DNA of 64,000 nucleotides, from positions 6,324,001-6,388,000 of the forward strand of contig OY754473.1 in NCBI GenBank assembly GCA_963575645.1. The letters run 5' to 3'. Source of the stretch: Xanthostigma xanthostigma (Eukaryota; Arthropoda; Insecta; Raphidioptera; Raphidiidae). The notes under the pieces are model-generated. The model had not been told where the DNA came from, did not search any database, and was given only the letters and a program-made list of their open reading frames with translations. Shown here piece by piece: positions 45,221 to 56,250 of this stretch. A program made the position numbers and the translations under genes. Within the stretch, counting starts at the first letter, position 1; every line of letters begins with the position of its first letter.

Positions 45221-45815
45221 TGACGTGATAACGTCTTATAAATTGATGAATCGCCAATCTTATAAATTGATAGAACACCGGCTGCATGCACGAAAAAGTG
45301 TAACGTTCCTAACGTAACGTTCGTAACGCGTAACGTTCCGCCTGACCCTGTGCGTGCTTTTCTCGAAAACGGCCCTAACGATTTGGATGAAATTTACTGA
45401 AAAGGGATTTTGGGGGGCAAAAAATCGTTTTAGCTAGGTCTCATCTTTCGAAAAAATCGTTTTCTTACAAATTTTATCATTATAAAAATCAATTTTTTGA
45501 CGTATGAAAATACTTCAATATTGTAAGTAGGTTTTGGAATTTTATATTATAAACAGTGAAACAATTGTTTTATAAATATTATGACAGCTAATCTTTGAGA
45601 CTTAAAATAAATACGAAACAAAGAAAGTTAAAAAAAAACAATTATATTATATGGTGAGTAATTTAAATAAATAAAATTAACCTAAATTTGAAGCGAAAGA
45701 TGCAATATCATAGATTCGAATTATTATAATTATTATATGTAGAATTTAGGTTATGTATTACGGAATACGTTATCACGTAAAACTATCGTCCGTAAACCGA
45801 CTTTACAGACAACCA
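45221..45815 (-). mobile_element. MITE M1, copy 4
   Basis: Complete inverted copy from tgacgtgataacgtcttat to ctttacagacaacca, bounded by T-runs on both sides as in other copies. Confidence 0.8.
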
Positions 45816-46090
45816 TTTTTTTTTTTATTTTCTACATTGCTTTCTTCTAAGGCTTATATTTAAATTTATTTTAGTTTTATTTAATTAATTACAAAAAAAA
45901 CTTTTAGTTTAAAAAAGTATAAATACCTACTGCTTTTTATCGACAAAAGCTTTTGAACGGTAACTCCGATCATCATGAAATTTGGACACAACATTCATCT
46001 CGGTAAACGAAGATGAATGTGTGTACTCATGTTCCTCCATTCCCCATTCGTTCTTTTACACCCGGGTGAAACCGGACGGGACCGCTAGTC

Positions 46091-46706
46091 TAACATAAAT
46101 TTAACGATAAAAAATAATTTGAAAAAATAAATTGGTACGAGACGCCTGACTGTTGGCTAGAAAAAAAAAAAAATAACTGAATTGGTACAAGGTCTTTATA
46201 TAACTTTGACAGTTGGTGTATTTAAAAAAATCAAATTAACATACCTCTTATATCTGAAGAAATTCTCCGATTCATAAAAACGAAATCGATTTTATACATT
46301 AAAATTAAAACTAGTTCAATTACCCGTAAAAATCATTTAATATTGCGACTTCTATGCGTCTGGACTAATTTATTGGTAATTAAACGACGTTTAAATTTGC
46401 CGCCAATGGTTTAGAACTCAAGATCCGGAAATACAATTATAAAGTGCTTTTTATTGACATTTCTTAAAATCACATCGCACGGTGGGCCATTAAAAAGCCA
46501 ACTTAAAAATCGACTGACTTTTGTCAAGCGGGTTAACGGTGTTAGCAATTCTAGATGTTGTCCCTGTGTGAATCGTACGGCTGGATAGATTGTAGACGCT
46601 CGACAGGTCAGCTTTTCGATTTATGCCCCACTGCATTACGTGAGAATTTAGAAATCGCAATGCACTCGATATTTTAACCGATTGGGTATTTTAAGTATAA
46701 TAGACG
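46091..46706. other. Unassigned AT-rich DNA with a TAGACGCT motif
   Basis: Positions 46584-46615 carry the recurring motif (gtagacgctcgacaggtca). No gene seen. Confidence 0.4.
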
Positions 46707-46708
46707 GA

Positions 46709-47392
46709 GAGCTGGCTACGGAGAAAATGGGTGACTCGGTGCAGAACTGAAAATTTGCAGAATAATAGGAGATAGTACATGTAAGTAGGGAAAAAATTGC
46801 CAGAAGGCTAGGCGGAAGATAAAGAGCCGCCAGAAGGCGCTAATGTTGCGAAAAATCAGTGCACTTCTGGCAATTTGTATACTTATTCTGTAATTCAAAA
46901 CTAGATTATATATTATATATATTATACATTATATAACTATAAGGGCATACTCAAAATTCAAACATGATATAATAATTACATTCGACAAATATTCAAAATT
47001 ATTAATAACATTTTGATAGAAATAAAATTAATCGTCATGTATTTTCACTAATAAAATTACGTTGTTATAACAACGTAATTTTATTTCTATCAAAATGTCA
47101 TTAATAATTTTGAATATTTGTCGAATGTAATTATTATATCATGTTTGAATTTTCAGTATGCCCTTATAACTATATAATATAATGTATAATATGTAATCTA
47201 GTTTTGAATTACAGAATAAGTATACAAATTGCCAGAAGTGCACTGATTTTTCGCAACATTAGCGCCTTCTGGCGGCTCTTAATCTTCCGCCTAGCCTTCT
47301 GGTAATTTTTCCCCTACTTACTTGTACTATCTCCTATTATTCTGCAATTTTCAGCTCTGCACCGAGTCACCCATTTTCTCCGTAGCCAGCTC
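46709..47392. mobile_element. Foldback element FB3
   Basis: Arms of ~330 bp begin gagctggctacggagaaaat and mirror each other with few changes. Near the centre one arm has an extra ~35 bp. Each arm repeats ccagaagg-type phrases. Non-coding; the frames within follow from the palindrome. Confidence 0.83.
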
Positions 47393-47562
47393 TTAGCCCA
47401 TAAAGTGGTAGTGCTTAGCGAGAAATAATGTTCACATATTTATGCACCGTAGATTTGTTTGAAATATCAGCGTTGGATCGAATCGAATTCAAAACAAATT
47501 AATGGCCGATGGCGACTGTCAATTCGCTTGATGATATTTTGCACTTATAAAATTCATCTAAA

Positions 47563-47740
47563 TATATAAAAAGAAACCGTGACTGACTGACCGACTGACT
47601 GATCTATGAACGCACAGCTCAAAGCACTCGACGTATTGGGCTGAAATTTGGCACACAGATAGTTATTATGACGTAGACATCCGCTAAGAACGGATTTTTG
47701 AAAATTCAACCCCTAAAAGTGTGTAACGAGGGTTTAAATA
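47563..47740 (+). repeat. RTE-like repeat C, short copy
   Basis: The 5' ~175 bp of repeat C (ctaaatatataaaaagaaac, actgactgatctatgaacgc), directly followed by a longer copy, so two starts lie in tandem. Confidence 0.7.
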
Positions 47741-47741
47741 A

Positions 47742-48232
47742 TCTAAATATATAAAAGGAAACCGTGACTGACTGCCTGACTGACTGATCTATCAACGCAC
47801 AGCTCAAACCACTGGACGGATTGGGTTGAAATTTCGTACACAGATAGTTATTATGACGTAGGTATCCGCTAAGAATGGATTTTTGAAAATTCAACCCCTA
47901 AAAGGGTGTAACGGGGGTTCAAAATTTGCACTGAGAAATCATATAAGATAGATGTATCAATTTTAAAATGCGCAGGATTACTCCTGTCAACAAATAAATA
48001 AACACGTGTTTCAAAAACAACCCCTTCAGATGATGAAAAGAGGTAAATAGTCTAAAAATCAACATGGGTGTCACTTTCAAGGTTTGTCAGGACGTTGATC
48101 GCGTGAATCTCATCAATTTTGAAGTTTTATTATAGGGGTCTACGTCGAGAAAGGAGTAACTATGCCAAATAATGGGAATGCATCCGTGTTTCGTCTCGAT
48201 GGCTTGCGAAGTCGCGGGTAACGGCTAGTATA
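47742..48232 (+). repeat. RTE-like repeat C, long copy
   Basis: About 490 bp from aatctaaatatataaaagga to cgcgggtaacggctagtat, uninterrupted counterpart of 32258-33285. Confidence 0.77.
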
Positions 48233-49086
48233 CTATACACAGTATAGTCGATTATGTCCAACACCACCAGTGGAGACATTTAGACCGTGACGACGCGATG
48301 TGTGAAAATTTTAATTAAGCGTTTCTGCAGATTCAACCGAGGGTACACTCGTGGGCAGTATTCATAATCAATCTGGTACCCAGAACCAGTACAAATATGT
48401 GCGTGCGACTCGCCTAAAAATCAACATTCGTTACATCACTAACTGTAGACAAGTTATGATTATAGGTATTCGATGTCTAATGTTTTCTCACCTTGTTAGG
48501 TTCTCGGTGTATATGTAATAATAATAATTGCAGAGAGTGCGAGATCTTTTGGACCTGGCCGGACCTCGACGATCCAATGTGTATAAATCATTATCTCGTT
48601 GAAAATGAAACAAGACACTTCAACATTCACTTTTTTTATTTACATCAGACTTAATCAAAACCAGATTATATATACATAATTTTTTTTTGCATATTAAGAT
48701 CACATAATAGAGCTGTGCTAAAATAAAATGAAAATAGTTTTGTTTGATATTAAATAATAATTACTTGCAGATGGCTGTGATGAAATATTTTTAATTTGCT
48801 TTTTTCTGTTCTCTTTTATTTTCAAATGCGAGCGTGGCGTCTAAATTTTTATTCTCTTTAAAACTGTACAATTACTTACATCTTGCAACATTTTTCATCG
48901 ATGCTCCGCTCCAATTGGTCGTAGCGTGATATTACAAAAAAAATAACTCCTAAAATTCAGATTTTTGTAAAAAGAAAACCGAAGTAGATTTTCTCGAAAA
49001 TGACGCCTTTCCGGCCCCCAAGTGATAGAGGTTCAATCATTCCAAATTAGTCATAGTTTCTTCTCTCGGGAGGAATACGAGCAATT
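48233..49086. other. Unassigned DNA with a repeat B fragment
   Basis: 48888-48935 is an inverted scrap of repeat B (tccgctccaattggtcgtag). The remainder shows nothing recognisable. Confidence 0.4.
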
Positions 49087-49215
49087 ACCGGTTACCTGTA
49101 TATTATCGCGTTAAAATAAAAGCGCTTTTCGTGGAGACCAATTTCGCAACGTGAGTCTATGAAAAACGGTGGCAATCTACACATTCGAGCGAAGCCGGAC
49201 CGGGCCGCTAGTATT
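49087..49215 (-). repeat. RTE-like CTAG repeat R1, copy 8, truncated
   Basis: Contains ttatcgcgttaaaataaaag through gaagccggaccgggccgcta. Confidence 0.72.
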
Positions 49216-50084
49216 GGATTAACGGAGTTGTTAGGTTGCTAAAAAACGTCACATTTTTTCGTAACGCCAACTCATTATATATAGAGAAGATTTACTTCAA
49301 AAACGAGATACAGTCCCAGGGAGTCATGTCTGGAATAGGTACATCCAAGAAATTAAAAATGATTATACTGTGTTTTTTCATTGTCATGGAACAATTATTT
49401 ATGGTTTGTTTGTTCTGGCGTATTTGTTATTAAAAAAAAAAAATAAATAAGCGACGAACATAAAATGAAAAAAAAAATTGCTTACAGGATTTGCTCTGTC
49501 TTATTTTTTAAAAGCATCATCGATGTTTCGTCTCGCTTTGTTTTATTTCAGGTCATTTGAGTTGAAAAAAGACAGAATTCATGATGTTACAAAATTTGTT
49601 AAATTCGTTGTTATGTTAAACCCACACGATTCTACAGAGTGTTTCATTTATTCTGTGTCTATAGACGCCGGATTCGAACCTTAATTTTGAGCAGTAAGCT
49701 CCTTAGACTAAAGGCTACTTAGAAATTTTTTTTGCGTCTCTCCAAATACTTAATTTATCGACTAAAAAATAATTATATTTTTGATAAAAAGTTACTTATA
49801 TTGCTAAATAAAATCAGCTCTAACCCACTTCTTTACGCCAAAACAGCTCATAATATATTTTTACATAACCTAAAATAAATCAGCTGTTCACTGGCCGCCA
49901 TGTTGATTATCAGAATCAAGTTTTCTTGGCACTGCAAAAATGGTGATTCTTAAGAGGCAACGGAAAAAGTAGCGCTTGTTAATTTGACCTATTTTAAAGT
50001 TTAAAATCATCTTATTGCTGACGGGACAACACCTCAAATAAAAAATCTAGCTTCGATACTGGTTTCTTAAGACTCTTCTCAAAA
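49216..50084. other. Unassigned DNA with a possible tRNA-like fragment
   Basis: On the minus strand at about 49715-49664, a B-box-like ggttcgaatccggcg follows tagtctaaggagc. It may be a SINE or tRNA remnant. Frames at 49236-49433 and 49478-49684 are unrecognised. Confidence 0.35.
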
Positions 50085-50240
50085 AGATACGATATCTTGA
50101 TTGGTTCTTGCCCAAAGGACCCAGCAAGGAAAATAATCTTGTGAGTTGACAGGCTAGCCCGCAGTGACGTCATTTCCAGCTTCGTACCCAGCCTCCCGGC
50201 CAGCAGAAGTCCAAGCAGTGTTTCTAGTCTCGTGTTACGT
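50085..50240 (-). repeat. Foldback FB1, partial copy 2
   Basis: Shares gattggttcttgc, gcccgcagtgacgtcattt and ccagcagaagtcc with the complete palindrome at 11609-12358. Confidence 0.7.
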
Positions 50241-50522
50241 TTCGACAGTTTAGAGCCATTCTGTACAATCAACAATAATGATATGTGGATTGTGAATGCA
50301 CTGTGATGCATATTGTACATGTGTATGCATTTTTAATTAAGTAATCTGCATAAAGACGTAATATGCAATTCTATGCGAGGTGCAGACAACCGCAGGTACA
50401 CTATTGTAATATATCACTGCATATTTTTAACATTTGATAGGGGAAGGCAGTTAGCTTTTTCTCTCTTTATCCTAATTACTAATAATTATCAGACAAAGGA
50501 CCTTATTGGATGTGGTTCTCGG
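50241..50522. other. Unassigned DNA
   Basis: Nothing recognised. Confidence 0.3.
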
Positions 50523-51228
50523 TTAAGGAGGTTGATGCGTTACAGTCCCAATAAAAAGTAAGTCGAATTCTAAATGGGAACTTTTCCATAATAAATTTTT
50601 ACAAAATATTATAAGTCGATGATATCAATAAATTATTGTGATAAAGGCATAAATAAATCATTTTTTTAATATTAATTAATTATTTCAGTATTTTAATTAA
50701 TGGACTAACTTTTAATTTTTTGTACAAAGTTAGGTTAGAAAAAATAAATTTACGTAAATATACATATTTTTTGCAGTAAATAATTAAAAAAAATTAGAAG
50801 TAATAAAAATTAAAATTAAATCATTTAAAAGTTGAAAATTCAGTTAAAATTGTTAAAATTGTCAAGAATAAAAGTCCATAATCGAAAAGTGCTAAGGTTT
50901 AATAATTTTTTTTTATTGATTAAAAGTCTTAATTAAATTGGAAAAAATATTAAAATATGCGTAAGACATCGATGCTTTACATAGTTAGTTTTCGGAACTG
51001 TTGACATTATTTGGTTATTTGCAAAAAATTAAAATGTACCGTTTGCATGCTAGGTTGACATATTTTCCATAAGACTACATGTAAAAGTTTTTTTTTAATT
51101 TTTAACTTTATAAATCTCCTAATGATTTTGGATTTTTTACAGAAAATTTTGTCATAAAAAAATCTATCAAAAAAAACTTTATTTCAGATTTTTTTCATTA
51201 TCTTCGTAAAACGGCTCAACCTCCTTAA
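50523..51228 (+). mobile_element. TTAA-flanked MITE, complete copy (T4)
   Basis: TTAA at 50523-50526 and 51225-51228 with the family ends ggaggttgatgcgttacag and ggctcaacctcc. Very close to the copy at 19711-20433. Confidence 0.87.
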
Positions 51229-51235
51229 ATTGATC

Positions 51236-52005
51236 GAAAATGGATTTATTTTATAGTTTAAAGGTCAGTAAGAAAAAGTGTCCATGGACGCATAACCTAA
51301 AAACCAATATATCGTCGTTGGTTCTGTAATAGCTCCTATGTGCATAGTTAGCAGATTTTACGTTTTTTAGATGAAAAGATTCAGGAAACGGAGCTCTATA
51401 CACTAGTAATACCTCCAAATTAATTTTACAGTAACCAACAAGGGGAAATAACTCTTATGTGAAAAGTTGTATCAAATAATTCCCCCTATGTGCCAATAAA
51501 TCTTAAATTAACGTAAAATATTTTTTAAGAAAATACTTCGTCTTAATTAAACATGTATAGTGAAGTATGAATTAGAAATATACCTCTGAAATTGCTAGTT
51601 TTTACCATCCATTGCTGAAATAGCCACTTTTTGGCCTTTCCTGCAAATTTTACTTTTTGCACATAGGAGGTATTACAGAACCAACGACGATATTTTTAGC
51701 TACAGATATGTTTAGCGAGATTAGAGGGATATCCATTGAATTCACAAACATGTTCCATGTTCAACTTTTGTGTTTTTTTTAGAAATAGAAAAATAGTCGA
51801 AAACTAGATAATGTTGGAAGGTGTCACCCTGTATAAAATAATAATATCGTACCCGGATTAAGTGCACTCGAAAACATTTTTCTAGAGCTTAGAATTTTTT
51901 AAGACTGAATTCAATGGATATCCCTATATCTAAAATCTCGCTAAACATATCTGTAGCTAAAAATCTATTGGCTTTTAACAAAATCCCATAGGGTTTGTGC
52001 GAGGT
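51236..52005 (+). mobile_element. Element Y, copy 2, with nested MITE Z
   Basis: Both ttagctacagatatgttta ends are present (51699 onward and about 51960). The outer left part is split at 51308 by MITE Z. The Y joint gaaggtgtcaccctgtataa here shows the site where repeat B inserted in copy 1. Confidence 0.65.
51310..51692. mobile_element. MITE Z, ~380 bp
   Basis: Inverted ends tatcgtcgttggttctgtaa run ~35 bp and face their complement at 51658-51692. It interrupts the Y phrase that reads aaaccaatagatttttagc elsewhere, consistent with TA duplication. Confidence 0.8.
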
Positions 52006-52019
52006 CTTATATAGCACAC

Positions 52020-52175
52020 TATAGCGGTCCGGTCCGGCTTCGCTCGAATTTGTAGATTGCCACCGTTTTTTCGTCGACTTGCGCTGCAAAATTGGTCTCC
52101 ACGAAAAGCGCTTTTTATTTTAACGCGATAATATAAATAGCGCGAAGAACTTACAAACTTTACTTCTTTATAATT
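52020..52175 (+). repeat. RTE-like CTAG repeat R1, copy 9, deleted
   Basis: Starts atagcggtccggtccggctt; an internal deletion joins the tttaacgcgataatata part to acttacaaactttac. Confidence 0.7.
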
Positions 52176-52825
52176 GTAGATAGTTTGCTATTGTTGTTAT
52201 TATGAAAAATGGAATTATATGGTTACAATATAAGGACATTGTCAAATAAGATTTTTTGACAAAATCTGTTTGCAACCCAATATTAAGTGTCAACTGCTCT
52301 TAGACCACTTGATCGTAGATTACCCTACCGTTCCTGCTGCAAAAACAAATGATAAATAAACAATAGCATGCGCCAATGTACATTTATAATTATTATTATG
52401 CATTGGACGTAATGCAATACTGGGGTACTACATGTCTACATTTAAATAAAAAGATATACATGGTGTCGAACTAGAACATCGCTGACTTGATATATTATTG
52501 TCTCAATTTCTCGAATGTGAGTGCATAATATAAGCATCTCTATCTATCTATCTATCTATACTTTAATATATAAAGCTAATGAGTTTGTTTATAATATATT
52601 ATTTTACATATAATATGGTATGGCTGTCCGGTGTCTGTATATATAGTAACGGATTACAAAATCCACATACTGTGAGAGGTGTTTTTTTAATGAATTATAC
52701 AGACGTTATCTCAATTAATTCAAATAAATAAAATCGTAACTTAGTCTGTAATTGAACAGTTTTAAAGATTCCTAGAGCGAATTTTCAGTTTTCATCATTT
52801 TTGTCTGTTTGTATTTTTTTGTACC
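52176..52825. other. Unassigned AT-rich DNA with a TCTA microsatellite
   Basis: (TCTA)n at 52533-52552 is followed by the start of a repeat B fragment (52554-52600). Nothing else recognised. Confidence 0.45.
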
Positions 52826-53077
52826 TATCTTCTATCTAATCTAATAGTTTCTGCCTTTACTTGATGAAAATCCATTATAAAATAAAATAAATAAAACAAT
52901 TAAGTTAAAAAAAAAGATTTTCACTTTAATTATCAAAATATTACATATGTTTCGCTGTCACAGCAGCTTCATCAGATATACAGTATTACAGTTCACAAAA
53001 ATAATCTATATAGATCTAAATTAGGTAGATTTTATACAACTTAATTGTTTTATTTATTTTATTTTATCTTCTATCTA
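52826..53077 (-). mobile_element. Short hammerhead element with canonical core positions
   Basis: Perfect 13 bp direct repeats tatcttctatcta at 52826-52838 and 53065-53077. Inside lie a ~40 nt unpaired tail on the left and inverted 28 bp arms (aaataaataaaacaattaag and complement) at about 52879-52906 and 53038-53065. A single hammerhead-like motif sits between the arms on the minus strand. It cannot encode protein; relation to Penelope elements is inferred from the shared plan. Confidence 0.75.
52941..52980 (-). ncRNA. Hammerhead-like motif with CTGATGA core
   Basis: Minus strand reads CTGATGA, one extra A, stem gctg/cagc, GAAA, palindromic catatg, then UA. This is the best match to the conserved hammerhead positions in the window. 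The very short palindromic stem III suggests action as a dimer, as proposed for Penelope hammerheads. Confidence 0.65.
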
Positions 53078-53412
53078 TACTAATATATAAAGCTAAAGAG
53101 TTTGTTTGTTTGGTTGAACGCGCAAATCTCACGAACTACTGGTTCGAATTGAAAAAATATTTTTTTTGCATAGTCCATTTATCGAGGTAGGCTATAAGCT
53201 ATATAATATCACGCTACGACCAATAGGAGCGGAGCATCAATGCAAAATTTAACTCAAAATTTGTCCGTCCGACAAATACTTTTGAACGGTAACTCCGATC
53301 ATCATGGAATTTGGACACAAAATTCATCTCGGTAAACTAAAATGAACGTGCGTACTCATGTCCCTTCCCCCATTCGTTCTTTTGAACCCGGGTGAAACCG
53401 GGCGGGACCGCT
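53072..53412 (+). repeat. RTE-like repeat B, copy 3
   Basis: Complete, uninterrupted unit from ctatactaatatataaagct to ggcgggaccgctagt. Confidence 0.77.
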
Positions 53413-53600
53413 AGTACTGTATAAAACAAAGTCCCTCCGCCGCGTCTGTCTGTCTGTTTGAACGCGATAAATTCAAAAACTACGGAACGGATTTGCATAC
53501 GGTTTTCACTAATAGAAAGAGCGATAAACGAGAAAGGTTTCTGTATATAATTAATAAATATTTTGTACAAAATGGATGAAATATGACGGAGTTTTGTCAA
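53413..53600 (+). repeat. Second RTE-like start, truncated
   Basis: actgtataaaacaaagtccc followed by gtctgtctgtttgaacgcga resembles the beginning of another RTE-type family. It directly follows copy 3 of B. Confidence 0.45.
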
Positions 53601-53918
53601 AAAAAAAAAACTGTTTTCGTACGCTTACATGGCTAACGCTGGCTAAATCTTAAGAGGTACATCAAAACAATATATTTTAATAGTTTTGCTGTGTAGATGG
53701 GAACCCCAATATAATATTTCCAGATCCCCGCTGCGAAAAATGTTTCATAACAGTGAACAAAATTGTGTGAACACCCTGTATATCGATCAGTATCAACCAT
53801 ATTATTAATAATGTTTAAACTGTAATCAATTAATTAATAGAATCGGTTTTAAATAACAATTGAAACAAAACAAAAAACATTATAATGCGTTTGTTTCGAA
53901 GAATATCATGTTTTAAAA
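53601..53918. other. Unassigned DNA
   Basis: Nothing recognised. Confidence 0.3.
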
Positions 53919-54398
53919 CAGGGGTCGCCAAATTATACCTTTTGCGGTAAGACACATTTTTCAATGGCTATATCGACAAGGACCTCACTAATTCAAAAAA
54001 TGTGGCTTTTTTTTCTTCAGGTTATTTTACAAATTTACTAACAAAAAAATTAGTTTCTGGTAAATGAAGCACACAATTATTAAATCAAATATTCCGTTTT
54101 TTAAAAAACTTGTCGAACTTCTGCGGTAAAACAAATTTTTCAATGGCTACATCGGCAGGGGCTTCATTTATTCAAAAAATGTGACTTTCTTTTCTGGTTA
54201 TTTTACAAATTTACTAACAAAAAAATTATTTCGTGGTAAATGAAGCACAAAATTATAAAATCAAATCCTTTTAATTCAGCCTTTTTAGAAATAGAATTTT
54301 ATAAAATTATAGTTTGTCGGTATTTCGTCAACGTTTCTAAAAAATGTACTTGCAGTGGTGATGTAGACTGCTGTACGCCAGTTGGTAACCCCTGCTTT
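53919..54398. mobile_element. hAT-like remnant with internal tandem duplication
   Basis: Ends caggggtcgccaaatt and cagttggtaacccctg are complementary in the hAT pattern. Inside, a ~170 bp segment (tttcaatggctayatcg to aagcacacaatta) occurs twice in tandem (about 53959 and 54137). No 8 bp duplication was found, so the right edge may be off. A 95-codon frame at 54240-54527 crosses the edge and is not recognised. Confidence 0.55.
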
Positions 54399-54595
54399 TT
54401 TGTACATATGCATGCAAAACGTTTCTTAAAAAAGCCGCCATTAATAAATCGGTATTTCACGGTAACCAGGTGTATTATTATCGATGCTTTGAAAATGAGA
54501 TTTTTTTTGGAACTGAAAGTCGAATAATGTGTGTTGTTTTAATTTCAGCGTTTGTAGTCGGTAGTTTTTGTGTCCCACTGGAGGGGGTCCCCGAC

Positions 54596-54775
54596 ATTTT
54601 TTCGGGGTCTATCTAAAATCTCGCCAAACATATCTGTAGTTAAAAATCTATTGGTTTTTAGGCTATGGCCCATGGACACGTTTCCTATAGTGACTTTTGA
54701 ATTTTGAAATAAAACCATTTTCGATCAATTTAACCAAGAACTAAATCCCATAACGTTTGTGCGGGATCCTTTATG
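54596..54775 (+). repeat. Element Y fragment, copy 3
   Basis: Carries the right-hand part of Y without insertions: catatctgtagttaaaaatc, ggcccatggacacg, then aaatcccataacgtttgtgc. It defines the empty sites for MITE Z and MITE M2. Confidence 0.65.
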
Positions 54776-55489
54776 ACGGGCGTTCCATGACAACCCGTAA
54801 TTTTTTGGTAAACGGGGAATAAGCAAAACGACAGACACAAAAGTTCTGAAAATTGTTCGATCTCAGTTGAAAACTTCTAATCATAAAATTACGATTCTCT
54901 TTATACGTGTTAATAGTGTTTTGATTACTTTTTTACCCGACTACGGCAAAGCCGAAAGGAATGGTTATTTATAAATTCATTATTAGATAATAAAATTATA
55001 AGCAATAAAACATGCGCAATTAAATATTGATAGTTGTTTGTGCAAACATCTGCCTGTAAAGCAATTTAAAAAACGACAATTTTTTCCGATATAAAACTAT
55101 TTGTTTGAAATCTCAATTAGTCACAGTTATCAGACCGGCCACTTTTACTTGAACACAATTTTTGAGATATTAAAATTAGTAAACTCTATATATAGCGCGA
55201 CTCAAGTGACTGTGCACTTTGTGGCGTTATTGAGAGTTGTCGGTAAACGGAGAGAAGAAATAATCCACTAATATGTATTTACTCACAATATATAAAATTT
55301 ACAACTGACCAACAATCATTCTATCACAGAGCAGCTGAGCTGAAAGATAAACTCAACAAACAAAAGAACATTCTTAAAATCTTCGGTACGCATGGTGCCG
55401 ACAACAAAGCAACAAAACAACAAACAAGTACTTTTTATTACGTAATGATGACGTATTGTTGTCGTTATTTAGAGTGTATTATTGTATAA
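54776..55489. other. Unassigned DNA
   Basis: Nothing recognised in this stretch. Confidence 0.35.
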
Positions 55490-55600
55490 GCAACAAGGTA
55501 AACCAACTAGAGTTAAGTAATTTCGACGTTTTAAGGAGTTTGTCGTTATATCGAGTGACGTTAAATGGAGTTTACACTGTATATTGTATAAATATATATT
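55490..55600 (+). repeat. Repeat S, copy 2
   Basis: Matches 23412-23525 closely, starting at agcaacaaggt. Confidence 0.65.
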
Positions 55601-55671
55601 TATATATTTATAACGAGCCTGCGCTATTCTTAAAGCAAGAATTTGAAATATGTTTGACACCACGGATAAAA

Positions 55672-56250
55672 TCATATATATTAATACGCTAAGGTTAAAG
55701 ATGTTTGCCTCCCTTTTTAGAAAAAACCTCACAATTTCTCCACATAAATTATATACCATTTTACAGATAATTGCTTGCTCTACTAACATCGACAACTAAA
55801 AAACTTATTATTGCTTTTGTTTTTGTAAAATAATTAAAATACAGCAACGCTGAACAACGTCTGCCATCTGACGGCTTTAATTTTGAAACACTTCGATCTG
55901 TCATCTGAACTTCACATTGTAATACAACAGACACAATACTGCATACTGCCATCTGACGGTTTTAATTTTGAAACAGCGAGCAACGCTGAACAACGTCATA
56001 GCAATGCTGCATGATGCCATCTGACGGCTTAGTTCATCGCTTTTGCTACTTGTGCCTCTATATGACAATTTTAGTAAAATATTTCTTCGATCTGTCATAT
56101 GAGCTTCATATTGTAATACAACAAAAAGAAGAACGTTATAAGCAGTGTGCAAAATTAGAAACGAATTGAATACCTGCAATCATATTTAAAAAATAATTGT
56201 GATAATTATTATACTTATTTAGTGCGAATAATTCGCACAGGTCACACTAG
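55672..56250 (+). repeat. Dispersed repeat A, copy 4
   Basis: Same layout as copies 1 and 2; the minus-strand ~90-codon frame (55901-56179) is open. Confidence 0.8.

Larger units (their letters stand above)
44888..46090 (+). repeat. RTE-like repeat B, copy 2, split by nested insertion
   Basis: The left part runs to about 45080 and the right part resumes at about 45935 (cgacaaaagcttttgaacgg) and ends gacgggaccgctagt. The gap contains the tRNA-Lys-like sequence and MITE M1, copy 4. Confidence 0.7.
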
